A stretch of 64,000 nt of DNA from DASQDN01 sp963833675 (lineage in GTDB: Bacteria > Acidobacteriota > Terriglobia > Bryobacterales > Bryobacteraceae), in NCBI GenBank assembly GCA_963833675.1, contig CAWHYW010000041.1:62001-126000 (forward strand). Direction: 5' to 3'. This document shows, piece by piece, positions 27,550 through 37,524 of the stretch. Under the pieces are notes generated by a model that worked only from the letters and a program-made list of their open reading frames with translations, had not been told where the DNA came from and did not search any database. The position numbers and the translations under genes are program-made. The number at the start of each line of letters is the position of its first letter. Position 1 is the stretch's first letter.

Positions 27550-29473
27550 CGTGCTGAGAAGCGAGTCGGGTCACCACAGCCATGTCTTCGAGTGTGGTGA
27601 CATCGCCGCTTACCGTGTGAGATGTCACGATCTCACGCAGCAGGCGACGCATGATCTTTCCACTACGAGTCTTAGGCAGGGCTTCGGTAAATCGAATTTC
27701 TTCCGGCCGGGCAAACGGGCCGATCTCATGCGCTACCCATTGCCGCAGCTCTTTCCCAAGCTCGCCGTGATCGTGCTGCCCTTGTTTAAGCGTAACGAAG
27801 CAGCAGACGGCCTGGCCAGTGATTTCGTGCGGCTTACCGACCACGGCAGCTTCGGCGACGGCGGGATGACGTACGAGGGCGGACTCGATCTCCATTGTGC
27901 TCAGACGGTGCCCGCTGACGTTCATCACGTCGTCAACCCGGCCGAGGACCCAGTAATATCCGTCGGCATCGCGCCGGGCGGCATCCCCCGTGAAGTAGGA
28001 GCCTGGAACCCGAGTCCAGTATTGTTCTTTGAAACGTTCCGGATCTCCCCAAATGGTCCGCACCATGCTCGGCCACGGACGCTTGATAATCAAGAAACCT
28101 TCACGATCATTTCCGACTGGATTGCCCGAGAAATCAACAGTGTCCAGCTCTATGCCGGGCATCGGCAGCGTGCCTGATCCCGGCTTCAGAGGCACGGCGC
28201 CCGGCATTGGCGCAATCATGATCGCGCCGGTTTCCGTCTGCCACCATGTGTCTACGATGGGACATCGTCCCTTGCCGATGACCCGGTGGTACCACTCCCA
28301 TGCTGCCGGATTGATCGGCTCGCCAACCGAGCCCAATAATCGGAGACTCGACAAGTCCTTTCCGTTCGGCCACTGCTCACCCTGACGAATCAAAGCGCGA
28401 ATTGCAGTCGGAGAGGTATAGAAAATCGAGACCCGGTCCTTCTCAACGATCTGCCACCATCTGTCGAATTGCGGGAAGTCCGGGGCGCCCTCATACATAA
28501 GTGTGGTCGCGCCGGCGGAAAGCGGACCGTAGACCACATAGCTGTGCCCGGTCACCCAGCCGACATCGGCGGTACACCAATACACATCGTTCTCCTGGAG
28601 ATCGAAGACCCACTTCATCGTGATCGTGCACTGGAGAAGATAACCGCCCGTGGTATGGAGAATGCCTTTCGGTCGCCCGGTTGTTCCGGACGTATAGAGA
28701 ACATAGAGCGGATGTTCCGAATCGAGCGATTCGGCTGGACAATCATCCTGTACGCCTTCATGCAGATCGTGCCACCAATAATCGCGGCCTTCTTTCATTG
28801 CAATGTTGGAGGCGGTTCGCTTGTAGACAATGACATCACGAACATTCGGACAGTCTTCGAGCGCTTCATCGACGGCGGGCTTCAAACGTACTTCCTTGCC
28901 GCGCCGCCAGCCCCCATCCGCCGTGATCACCAGCCGTGCATCGAGGTCCTGAATACGCGCTTTCAAAGCTTCCGCCGAAAATCCACCGAACACCACACTG
29001 TGGATAATTCCGAGCCGCGCGCATGCGAGCATCGCGATCGCGGCTTCGGGGATCATCGGCATGTAGATGATCGAACGATCGCCGGCTTTGAATCCTCGCG
29101 CCTTCAGAACATTCGCGAGCCGGCACACCAAGCTATGCAGCTCTGCATAACTGATGATTCGTTGATCCCCCGGTTCACCTTCGAAGATGATCGCAGGCTT
29201 GTCGCGGCGATCACCTTTTAGATGTCGATCGATGCAGTTGTAGGAAACGTTGGTTTTAGCGCCGGAGAACCACTTGGCGAACGGCGCGTTAGACCAATCC
29301 AGGACCGTGGTCCATTTTTGAAACCAGTCGATTTCGCGCTCGGCCATCTCACCCCAAAACGACTGTGGATCCTGTTGGGCGCGCTCATAGAGGGCGCGAT
29401 ATCCTTCCATGCCTTGCACGTTGGCATTGCGGACGAACTCTGGACTGGGCGCATACGCGGCACTTTGACTCAT
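27539..29473 (-). CDS. acs: Acetyl-CoA synthetase (AMP-forming)
   Basis: 644 residues, full family length. It activates acetate to acetyl-CoA through acetyl-AMP in the cytoplasm. Motifs: the P-loop-like YTSGTTGRPKGILHTTGG, the acyl-CoA binding/adenylate region WWQTETGAIMI, the hinge GRVDDVMNVSGHRLS and the C-terminal PKTRSGKIMRR, whose Lys is the usual acetylation-controlled catalytic residue. It allows growth on acetate. It is divergent from the CHAT cassette; 29474-29744 between them holds no gene I can support. Confidence 0.95.
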   Translation of the reverse strand: MSQSAAYAPSPEFVRNANVQGMEGYRALYERAQQDPQSFWGEMAEREIDWFQKWTTVLDWSNAPFAKWFSGAKTNVSYNCIDRHLKGDRRDKPAIIFEGEPGDQRIISYAELHSLVCRLANVLKARGFKAGDRSIIYMPMIPEAAIAMLACARLGIIHSVVFGGFSAEALKARIQDLDARLVITADGGWRRGKEVRLKPAVDEALEDCPNVRDVIVYKRTASNIAMKEGRDYWWHDLHEGVQDDCPAESLDSEHPLYVLYTSGTTGRPKGILHTTGGYLLQCTITMKWVFDLQENDVYWCTADVGWVTGHSYVVYGPLSAGATTLMYEGAPDFPQFDRWWQIVEKDRVSIFYTSPTAIRALIRQGEQWPNGKDLSSLRLLGSVGEPINPAAWEWYHRVIGKGRCPIVDTWWQTETGAIMIAPMPGAVPLKPGSGTLPMPGIELDTVDFSGNPVGNDREGFLIIKRPWPSMVRTIWGDPERFKEQYWTRVPGSYFTGDAARRDADGYYWVLGRVDDVMNVSGHRLSTMEIESALVRHPAVAEAAVVGKPHEITGQAVCCFVTLKQGQHDHGELGKELRQWVAHEIGPFARPEEIRFTEALPKTRSGKIMRRLLREIVTSHTVSGDVTTLEDMAVVTRLASQHDED

Positions 29474-29744
29474 CGGGTGAATTGTAACTCGTCAGCTCTG
29501 GCGGACTTGCAACAAGATCCTCGCACATTTATCCGGATGTAACGTGCGCGCCTTGTGCGGCACCATCATTTAACGGAATAGACCGAGAAAGAACCGTAAT
29601 ACCGTGCGCGCAAACTCAGCATTGAATTCGATTCGCGACGAGCGTTGGTCAGCCGAATCAAAGGGTTAGGCGCCAGGGAGTACTTCCGGTTCCTATGGTA
29701 TGCTGCCCGGAGCGTGTGACCTAATTTCGCAGGCAATCTTACTC

Positions 29745-32700
29745 ATGCCCGATTTCATTTCCGCTCGTGATTCACGTTTGCTGCTGATCCGCATACGGGC
29801 TACCGACAACTCGGCGGGAGCGGGATCCGTCGTCGTACTCGAAGCGGAAGCCATTCTGGATTACGAGGCGATTTTTCCTGCTACCAGTTTTCAACTCGAT
29901 CTGGCCCAATTGCAGGCCTCGATCACCAACCAAGCCAATCAATACGGGCAAATACTCGGAGCGCAATTGACTTCTGCCCCCGGCATCCAGCAGGCAATTG
30001 CCGCGGTGGGCCAGCCCGAGATCCTTCGCATTCAGTTGATGCTCGAAGGCCGTGGCCCCCACGAAAGCGTGCGCTGGGAGCGGCTCGCGTTGCCGATTCG
30101 CCCGGGTGAGCCCCTTGCGCTGCGGCGCGACACTCCCTTCTCCCGATTTGCCGCGGTGGATTTGCCCCAGGAGAGCGCGCCCGAGGATACTCGATTTCAT
30201 CTGCTAGTCGCGATTGCCGGGCCGGATGCCGATGAAGTTGCCAAGTTCGACGTTGCGCCGATCGACGCCACGGTGGAGTGTGCGGCAATCCTGGATGCTT
30301 GCAAGGACTTACTCGAAAACGGGCAGATGGAACTGACGCTGCTTCCCGGTAAGGCAGGATTGCCCGCAGGCTTTCACCCTTACGCCGATTTTGCGAACGT
30401 TCACATTTTCGATGGCTTCACCACGGCCGAGCGAATCGGCAAACTGCTCGGGCGGGCGCATGGGCTTCACGTCGTGGCACACGGCCGCCAGGGGAGGCAG
30501 TTCAATCTTATTCTCGAGGATGAGAACCTCGGGATGCTGGCCCGGCCCTATGAACAACTGATCGAACTCTGGCAGCCGCAACGCCTCCGTCTCATATTTC
30601 TGCAGTCGTGCCAGAGCGCGGCAGTCCGTCCGGCGAATGACCCGCGTCCGCACATTACAGGGTTTATGCAGGAATTGGTACGAGCGGGCGCTCCGGCCGT
30701 GGTCGCAATGCAGGATTTTGTGCGCATGACGGATGCTCGCGAGTTTAATCGCGGATTCTACACATCGCTGATCCGTGATGGACTGGTGGACGAAGCCGCG
30801 AATAATGGCCGCCGGCAACTGAATGATTCAGTAGATGCAGCGTGGTCGATTCCAGCCGTCACGACGAGGCTGAAGGGCGGGGCGGTCTGGAGAGAGTCGC
30901 CCTTGCGGGCCGCGCAAAAAAAATTGCGAGAGCGCCTGCTTCAGGAACGCGCCAGAGGTTATCCGCTGTTTCCAATTGACGTTGCGGCAGTGACGTCAGA
31001 CGATTTGTTCAAGCGTTCGACGGATCCGGCTCGCGATGATATCGACAATGTATATCCGACTGGTGAAGGCTTGCGGGTCGATGCCTTCCAGACGCTCTGC
31101 GCTTTGGTCGCCGAGTCGAATCCCGGTCGCACCGTTTGTATGGTTGGCGCGCATGGACGCGGAAAGTCGACCATGCTCGAAGCGCTCTATCTCAATGAGA
31201 TCGATCGTCACTGGCGCGGCCAACAGCCGGCGATCCCGGTGATATTACGGTTGTCGGATTGCGCCCAAGGCGGCCTGGACCCTGAGCGCACTTTCGCGTC
31301 GGCGATCGCCAGGTACTTCGACGTGCAAGGCGGAGCGCGAATCGATCCATTCTATTTATTGAATTGTTTCGATCAGCAAGGATTCCTGTTCTTGTTGATC
31401 GGCGATGATGATCTTGGCGACGCGGCGCTTCAGCGAGCAACGAATGTATTCCGCGCCTTTCGTAACGGAAGGCGGTCGCCCGATCCACATCAGTATGTCG
31501 TCATTCTCGATCAAGCTGCTATTAAGGTTAACGACGTCCCCGAGTCCTCAACGTGCCTGATTATTCAGCCGATGAGCGTGGAACGTGTCACCGCTTATCT
31601 GCGAAATCTTCCTTCTGCAACCGGAGAGCGTAAGATTGGCTCGCTTTTGTTAGACAGGTTGTCGGAGGGGCTCTGGGATATGGCGGAGGTGCCTTGGCTG
31701 CTACGGGAGATGCTCGATCAAGCCGAGCGTGGAGTTCTCAGCCGTACGCGGGCGGAGATCCTTCGGAGTGTGGTGGACGGCCGCATAGCCCAGATTACCG
31801 GACCGGTGGGAATGCGGGCGCGGGTTGAAGATGTGCTTACGCGATTGGCTTGGGAGATGTACTCCGAACGCATAACCAGTCTCCCCGGCACCGACCTGTT
31901 CAATCTGCTAATGAGTCTGCGTGGCAATCGTGACTATTCGCTCGTGGATTTTCGAACGCAGCTCATCAATCCTTGCCGGGTTATGGCCGCCGGCGATGAA
32001 GATGGATTGCGGTTCGCCTATCCGGGATTTCGATCGTACTGCTGCGCGCTCTATATCTACAGACAATCGCCGACGATCCGCGACAAGCTTTTAGAAGAAA
32101 TCACCGCCAGTCTCGGTCGCCGGTCGCGGGCTCAGCTTTGGGAAGAAGTCCTGCTGATATTAGCCGGACTGTGGAACGACACAGGCTCGCTTCTGCGCAT
32201 GATCCTGTCAGGCGTAGCTCTCACCGAGGGAGATCACCTGTACATCGCTGCGCGGTGCTTGCAGGAAGCGCGACAGGCCTTTGCTACCGGAGCGTCTGAT
32301 GACCCGATGGTACGGTCCGTCGTGAGCGCGTTGATCTATCGTTCGCATCCTCGGAGCTTGCGATCGGTTTCCACGCGCAAAAAAGCCATTCAGTTCCTGG
32401 GTCCGCTGAAAGAGAAAAGAGGAATCCCGCATCTGGTTTCACTCGCGTTGAAAAAAATTCGTCCGGAACCGAGACACAACAAGATGACTTATGATGCCTC
32501 GGGAATTCGGCTGGCGGCGATCAAGGCGTTGCTGTACACGCCTGCCGCAGTGCTCGATTATGTGCAAACCGATAAAACGTGGAGTGGAAATGAGGCGCTG
32601 CACGCGACGCTGGAGGCGTGGTTGAAGTTCGATAGCGATCGTCTCTGTGTGCAGCTAGCCGATGTCGCAAATGTCCCGGTCGCTTCGGTCGCAGCCTTCG

Positions 32701-33278
32701 CCCTGGCGGTAACAAAGCTCAATGGCGCTCAAGCAGCGCTGGAGAACCGGTTTTTGGCCGACGACAACTCCGAGGACCTGCTCTGGGCTGTAACCGATGC
32801 GTTGCTGGAGCTCAGTGATCCGGGGCTCAACGCGCTGGTCGCTAGTCACATGGATCGACCCGATCGCCAGCAGCAGATCGCCTACCTGATCGGCAAATTG
32901 GGGTCGGCACGAGTCGATTCCTCGGAGTACAAGTTTCTGCATAACCATTTGGCGCAAGGCGACCCCGCGATGCGCGGACGCTGTCTTCAGGCGCTCGCGG
33001 AATTGCGAGACACGTCCATATTGGAGCTTTGCCACAAATGGCTGAACGACAAGAACATGATTTTGCGCTATTACTCGCTGCAGTCGCTGCGCCACATCGG
33101 TACGGACCAGACGTTGGCGTTGCTGACGCAGGCGCAATGGAGCGCGGAAAATGATCCGGCGACCAGCGCATCGCTCGCCAATGAGCGTCTGCGTTTGGAG
33201 GTTTACGAAGACATTTATTGGAGACTGGCCGGTGGTCGGTCTCGCGAGGTTATGGAGCCGATCTCACAGTCGGCCTGA
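29745..33278 (+). CDS. CHAT peptidase - NTPase - HEAT-repeat protein
   Basis: 1177 residues from ATG at 29745 (an in-frame ATG at 29700 is possible). Residues about 1-380 form a CHAT (caspase-like) domain: an upstream SVRWERLALP block, His246 in HVVAHGRQ and Cys289 in LQSCQSA make the expected His-Cys dyad, followed by GAPAVVAMQDFV. Residues about 430-700 form a P-loop NTPase with Walker A GAHGRGKST (468-476) and a possible Walker B in FLFLLIGDDD (about 547-556). From about 800 to the end there are HEAT-like helical repeats (LVSLALKKIRPE; ALLYTPAAVLDYV; CLQALAELRDTSIL). The order effector-NTPase-repeat sensor matches NLR/STAND-like signalling proteins; role in defence or cell death is inference. 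It is the first gene of the cassette. Confidence 0.8.
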   Translation: MPDFISARDSRLLLIRIRATDNSAGAGSVVVLEAEAILDYEAIFPATSFQLDLAQLQASITNQANQYGQILGAQLTSAPGIQQAIAAVGQPEILRIQLMLEGRGPHESVRWERLALPIRPGEPLALRRDTPFSRFAAVDLPQESAPEDTRFHLLVAIAGPDADEVAKFDVAPIDATVECAAILDACKDLLENGQMELTLLPGKAGLPAGFHPYADFANVHIFDGFTTAERIGKLLGRAHGLHVVAHGRQGRQFNLILEDENLGMLARPYEQLIELWQPQRLRLIFLQSCQSAAVRPANDPRPHITGFMQELVRAGAPAVVAMQDFVRMTDAREFNRGFYTSLIRDGLVDEAANNGRRQLNDSVDAAWSIPAVTTRLKGGAVWRESPLRAAQKKLRERLLQERARGYPLFPIDVAAVTSDDLFKRSTDPARDDIDNVYPTGEGLRVDAFQTLCALVAESNPGRTVCMVGAHGRGKSTMLEALYLNEIDRHWRGQQPAIPVILRLSDCAQGGLDPERTFASAIARYFDVQGGARIDPFYLLNCFDQQGFLFLLIGDDDLGDAALQRATNVFRAFRNGRRSPDPHQYVVILDQAAIKVNDVPESSTCLIIQPMSVERVTAYLRNLPSATGERKIGSLLLDRLSEGLWDMAEVPWLLREMLDQAERGVLSRTRAEILRSVVDGRIAQITGPVGMRARVEDVLTRLAWEMYSERITSLPGTDLFNLLMSLRGNRDYSLVDFRTQLINPCRVMAAGDEDGLRFAYPGFRSYCCALYIYRQSPTIRDKLLEEITASLGRRSRAQLWEEVLLILAGLWNDTGSLLRMILSGVALTEGDHLYIAARCLQEARQAFATGASDDPMVRSVVSALIYRSHPRSLRSVSTRKKAIQFLGPLKEKRGIPHLVSLALKKIRPEPRHNKMTYDASGIRLAAIKALLYTPAAVLDYVQTDKTWSGNEALHATLEAWLKFDSDRLCVQLADVANVPVASVAAFALAVTKLNGAQAALENRFLADDNSEDLLWAVTDALLELSDPGLNALVASHMDRPDRQQQIAYLIGKLGSARVDSSEYKFLHNHLAQGDPAMRGRCLQALAELRDTSILELCHKWLNDKNMILRYYSLQSLRHIGTDQTLALLTQAQWSAENDPATSASLANERLRLEVYEDIYWRLAGGRSREVMEPISQSA

Positions 33279-33326
33279 CTTAATCAGCTAACGCTATTCG
33301 CAGGTTTATCAGGAGGAGAGTTTTTC

Positions 33327-36300
33327 ATGCCATTTCGTCAGAGTCCAAGTACTCACACTCCCTACACGATCGTTGCCTTTGACAAATCGGGCGCCGAGCG
33401 CCGCGACGATCCGGATGGGACCAATGGGGTTATCAGCGCGCGAGTACTCGCCGAGCTCGCTCAGAATGCGCCAACAGACGTCTTCGTCTTCAGCCATGGC
33501 TGGCGGGGCGACATCGCCGCGGCGGTCGACCAATACAACCGATGGATTGACGCGATGGCAAACCTCTCGGCGGACGCAGTCAGAATGGGGTCGTCATTCA
33601 GACCTGCATGGATCGGCTTACATTGGCCAAGCGAGCCGTGGGGAGAAGAAGAATTGGGAGGGGGAGGAGCATTCGCAACCGACGCCTCGGCTCCTCCGGC
33701 GATCGCCCCCTCGAACCTCCTCGAAACTTATCTGGACCGTTTGGACTTGACGCAATCGCTTCGTGCTCGGGAACTGATGGGAATCATTTTTCGCGAGAAC
33801 CGGGTAAACGCAGGAGCGGTGGTGCTTCCACAAAGTGTTGCCGACGCATATACCGAATTGGCAGCTCTCCTCGATTATTCATCCGGGCCGGCCGGTTCGG
33901 ACCCAGCCAGTGACAATGTCGAGTATTCGGCGGAAGCGGCATTCGAGGCGATGAATTCGACCGGAGTTGCCTTTGCGGGCGGTTTTGTCGGCGGTCTGCT
34001 CGGGCCTTTACGCCAGCTTTCCTTTTGGACGATGAAGAAGCGCGCGAGAACCGTCGGCGAAGGCGGCATGCATCAGTTTGTGGGGCAGTTGCAGCAGAGC
34101 GCGTCAACGGCTCGCATCCATCTGATGGGGCACAGTTTCGGATGCATCGTGGTCTCCTCGATCTGTAACGGTCCGAAAGGGACCACCGCGCTTTCCCGTC
34201 CGATCGACTCGCTCGCGCTGGTGCAGGGCGCGTTGTCGCTCTGGGCGTATGCTGACGCGATTCCATCGACAGGCGGTAGAGGATACTTCAACGGAATGAT
34301 GCGGCGGCCGGGAGTAAAGGGACCGATCATCACCACGCGATCTGTACACGACACCGCAGTCGGTGTTTTCTATCCGGCAGCTGTCAGCCTGATTCTCCAG
34401 GACCCGAGCTTCGCGATCAATCCGACGTTGATCAAGTGGGGCGGTATCGGAACCTTCGGCATTCAAGGATTCACGGGCGCCATGGACCTTCCAATGCAGC
34501 CTGAAACTGCTGATTATCACTTCGAACCGGGAAAGCTCTACAACCTGGAGGCCAGCAAGTTCATCAAGAAAATGCAAGGCGCGAGCGGGGCGCATTCCGA
34601 TATCGACGGACCGCAAGTAGCTCACGCAATTTGGCAAGCGGCATACGGAGGCCTCACCGCTGCGCCCTCTTTTGTTCCGGCCGAGGTTGCAGCCGCACAA
34701 GGCGCCGGAGCGAGCACCGGCCAGACAAGCGCCACTTCCTTCATGGCCACACCTCTACCAGTCACGTCAGCGCCGAACATCGTCCTTCCTAAAATGGGTG
34801 CTCCGACGGAAGCGGAGATGCCGATACCGTTCGGCGTGCAGGCGGAGAACGGACAGTATCTTCCGCCAATCCAAGAATCGGACCTCGATCATATCCAAAA
34901 GGCTTCGCAGCTTGCGGAAATCCGCGCTGCGAACGCCAATGCCTCACATCTCGCTGCTATCGCGGATGTCGCGCCCGACAACCTCGAGCAGACCGGATGG
35001 GGCGTAATCTTTGCAAGCGCGACTCCCGCGGCCGAGAAGCAGGCGATCAAGGAGGCGTTGAAACCTCTCCTTGATCTGCGCGCCTCGCAGGCCGGCGATC
35101 TCTTCAAGATCTTCGATGATGCGAACGGTTATCAGAAAGGCGTAGCAGCAGATCAATGGCTCAGCGCTCGTGGATCGGCTTTGAACGTAGTCGATCCCAC
35201 GCAAGGCGTGCCCTATTACCTGCTGATCGTCGGATCGCCCGCTGAGATTCCCTTCGAGTTTCAATACGACCTCGACACATATTTTGCGGTAGGCAGGCTC
35301 GCTTTCGATTCGCCGTCGGAATATGCGAAATACGCCCAGAATATTGTCAATTTCGAGAAGACCGGCGCTCAGCAAAAGACGATAGCGATCTTCAACACGC
35401 GCAACGATGGCGACCGGGCTACAGCGTTGCTGCACGACCAGGTGGCGGTGAGACTCGCGAATGGGGACGGCTCACTCAAACCTCTGGGCGCGCCTCAAGG
35501 TTATTCGATGACGTCGCGTCTGGGCGATACCGCAACCAAATCGGAATTACTCAAGCTGCTGAGCGGGCAAGCGGAAGGGGGTACGCCGGCCATTCTATTC
35601 ACAGGCTCGCACGGCGTAGCGTTCTCGGTCGCAGATCCGCAGCAGGGCGTCAAACAGGGCGCTCTGCTAACGCAGGATTGGGCAGGTCCCGGAAGCCCAA
35701 TTTCCCCAGAGACATACTTGACTGCCGCCGAAGTGCCATCCAGCATTGCGCTGAATGGACTGCTCCATTTCTTCTTTGCCTGCTACAGCGCGGGCTGTCC
35801 CAAGACGGATACCTACACGTATGGGCCGGGTAATCAGCCGGTACAGATCGCAAAGGACACTTTGGTTTCTCGTCTGCCTCAGCAAATGCTGTTGCAGGGC
35901 GCGCAGGCGGTGATCGGTCATATCGATCGGGCCTGGGCGTATTCTTTCCAATCCAACACCGGGCAAGCAATGGTGCAATCCTTCCGCGATCCGCTTGTCC
36001 GGTTGTTGCAAGGGCGCCGCATCGGAGATGCGCTTGACGTCTTCGATCAACGATGGAGTGTTCTTTCGACGGGTCTCTTGACACTGATCCAGAATCGCGA
36101 AGTAATGCCGAACTCCGTTCCGGTGTCCGTGATGGCGAACCGCTGGGTAGCTCGCGATGACGCCCGCAACTACATAGTGCTTGGCGATCCGGCCGCGCGG
36201 TTGAAGCTTGCCAACCCGCCGTCGACGACTACAGGCGCGGGAGGCGCCTCTTTCGGAGTCGCCGCCGCTGCTCCTGCCCCCGCGATGGTGGATGAAGTTC

Positions 36301-36521
36301 CGGCGGTTGCCTTCGAAGCGAATCTGGATGCCAAGCCGGTATTGCAGTTTCGCGACTTCACCGGCGTGATCGAAATGAAGGCGGCCGTCTCGCCCGATTG
36401 CAGCTATCAACTGGTGCAAGGCGCACTTGCGCAAGCCGGCGACGGATCGAAAATCGACGTTTACATCTACAGCATCTCCGCGCCTCATTTGATGGACCTG
36501 TTGAAAGGACGCCGTCGATAG
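33327..36521 (+). CDS. Alpha/beta-hydrolase and caspase/C25-like cysteine peptidase fusion (should continue into PLD domain)
   Basis: The start ATG has an excellent ribosome-binding site (AGGAGGAG at 33311-33318). The N-terminal 420 or so residues are a lipase-like alpha/beta-hydrolase: oxyanion-type FVFSHGWRGD (54-63) and nucleophile elbow LMGHSFG with Ser270. A Pro/Ala/Thr-rich linker follows (about 440-515). Residues about 620-960 resemble C25/CHAT-like cysteine peptidases: YLLIVGSPAEIPFEFQYDLD, AVGRLAF, His762 in LFTGSHGVAF and Cys819 in FFACYSAG. The last residues, KIDVYIYSISAPHLMDLL, are the start of a PLD domain, cut by a frame break at about 36505-36515. The intact protein would be about 1390 residues. 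Confidence 0.75.
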   Translation: MPFRQSPSTHTPYTIVAFDKSGAERRDDPDGTNGVISARVLAELAQNAPTDVFVFSHGWRGDIAAAVDQYNRWIDAMANLSADAVRMGSSFRPAWIGLHWPSEPWGEEELGGGGAFATDASAPPAIAPSNLLETYLDRLDLTQSLRARELMGIIFRENRVNAGAVVLPQSVADAYTELAALLDYSSGPAGSDPASDNVEYSAEAAFEAMNSTGVAFAGGFVGGLLGPLRQLSFWTMKKRARTVGEGGMHQFVGQLQQSASTARIHLMGHSFGCIVVSSICNGPKGTTALSRPIDSLALVQGALSLWAYADAIPSTGGRGYFNGMMRRPGVKGPIITTRSVHDTAVGVFYPAAVSLILQDPSFAINPTLIKWGGIGTFGIQGFTGAMDLPMQPETADYHFEPGKLYNLEASKFIKKMQGASGAHSDIDGPQVAHAIWQAAYGGLTAAPSFVPAEVAAAQGAGASTGQTSATSFMATPLPVTSAPNIVLPKMGAPTEAEMPIPFGVQAENGQYLPPIQESDLDHIQKASQLAEIRAANANASHLAAIADVAPDNLEQTGWGVIFASATPAAEKQAIKEALKPLLDLRASQAGDLFKIFDDANGYQKGVAADQWLSARGSALNVVDPTQGVPYYLLIVGSPAEIPFEFQYDLDTYFAVGRLAFDSPSEYAKYAQNIVNFEKTGAQQKTIAIFNTRNDGDRATALLHDQVAVRLANGDGSLKPLGAPQGYSMTSRLGDTATKSELLKLLSGQAEGGTPAILFTGSHGVAFSVADPQQGVKQGALLTQDWAGPGSPISPETYLTAAEVPSSIALNGLLHFFFACYSAGCPKTDTYTYGPGNQPVQIAKDTLVSRLPQQMLLQGAQAVIGHIDRAWAYSFQSNTGQAMVQSFRDPLVRLLQGRRIGDALDVFDQRWSVLSTGLLTLIQNREVMPNSVPVSVMANRWVARDDARNYIVLGDPAARLKLANPPSTTTGAGGASFGVAAAAPAPAMVDEVPAVAFEANLDAKPVLQFRDFTGVIEMKAAVSPDCSYQLVQGALAQAGDGSKIDVYIYSISAPHLMDLLKGRRR

Positions 36522-36537
36522 GGGAGCGACGATTCGC

Positions 36538-37515
36538 GTGATGTACGACCCGGTGCAGATGCCCGCTGCCGATGTACAGAAACTCCGGAGCTTCGGGATC
36601 GAAATCAGGGTTGCGCCTTCCCATGATCCGCGGCGTGTCTTTACGGTGTGCCATCAGAAGTTCGTGGTGATCGATCGCAAACTATTGGTGCTGGAGAGCG
36701 CCAATTGGGCCAAGACATCGATTCCTCAGCGTCTGGCCGGCGAACCTCGTAAGAAAGGGAATCGCGAATGGTTAATCCGCATCGACGATGAAAACGTTGC
36801 CGACTGGTATGCCACGCTGTTTGATGCTGACTGGAATATACCTTCGTTGGGTGAGTCGTTCGGAGCGGCTGTAGCGGAAGCTCCGCTTGCTGCGGTAGAA
36901 GTGCGAGCGCCACGGTTTGCCGCGCCACGCGACTTCCCGGTGATGACCTTCTCCGGGAAGAAGATGACAGTCTCGCCTCTCACATCACCGGATAATTACT
37001 TCGATACAGTGCTGCCGCTGGTGCGAAGCGCGCGGAAACGCATTTGGCTGGAACAACAATACATCGAAGGCGGCGGAGGGCCGGCGGTGCCTCGTTTACT
37101 CGATGCCATTTCTCAGAAGCAGCGGTCGGGTGTCGATGTCCGGATGGTCGTGAGTTCGCGCTTCAACGATAGCTGGGTGGCCACGAAAGAAACTCTGCAG
37201 GATGCGAAGCTGCTCAACCGGCTCCGCGCGATCAATCTGGACAACTTCACGCATTGCCACAACAAAGGCGTTATTGTCGACGACGCGGTCATTGTGTCCT
37301 CGACCAACTGGAGCGAGAACTCGATTCGACGCGCGCGAGAGGCTGGAATCCTGATCTCATCGGCGGACGTGGCCGGATTCTTCGGCCAGGTATTCGAAGA
37401 CGATTGGAAGACAGGTTGGAGCGTGTCGACGGCGGATTCTCAGGCCTCGTCCTTTGAAGCTGTAGCCGCTGGGGCCGGCGATGAGCTCACCATCGACCCG
37501 GCGGACCGAGTTTAG
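36538..37515 (+). CDS. Phospholipase-D superfamily domain with two HKD motifs (3' part of the preceding gene)
   Basis: As read this is a 325-residue frame starting at ATG 36538, but the sequence just upstream in the same frame encodes DRGATIRV, which joins smoothly to the end of the preceding frame (YIYSISAPHLMDLLKG). No ribosome-binding site precedes the ATG. It is therefore best seen as the C-terminal third of the hydrolase/peptidase polypeptide, separated by a single-base indel. Both HKD motifs are complete: HQKFVVID with His39 followed by ESANW, and HNKGVIVD with His241 followed by STNWSENS. PLD-family enzymes cleave phosphodiesters in lipids or nucleic acids; which one applies here is not shown by sequence. 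Confidence 0.8.
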   Translation: MMYDPVQMPAADVQKLRSFGIEIRVAPSHDPRRVFTVCHQKFVVIDRKLLVLESANWAKTSIPQRLAGEPRKKGNREWLIRIDDENVADWYATLFDADWNIPSLGESFGAAVAEAPLAAVEVRAPRFAAPRDFPVMTFSGKKMTVSPLTSPDNYFDTVLPLVRSARKRIWLEQQYIEGGGGPAVPRLLDAISQKQRSGVDVRMVVSSRFNDSWVATKETLQDAKLLNRLRAINLDNFTHCHNKGVIVDDAVIVSSTNWSENSIRRAREAGILISSADVAGFFGQVFEDDWKTGWSVSTADSQASSFEAVAAGAGDELTIDPADRV

Positions 37516-37524
37516 GAGAATCGC

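Noticed and set aside
29474..29744. Small gene or riboswitch in the gap between acs and the CHAT gene
   Set aside because: No supported frame, terminator or known aptamer pattern was found; it probably holds the two divergent promoters, but no convincing -35/-10 pair was identified.
36490..36540. Programmed -1/+1 frameshifting to make the PLD extension
   Set aside because: No slippery heptamer or strong downstream structure was seen at the join; a plain indel is simpler, though not excluded.
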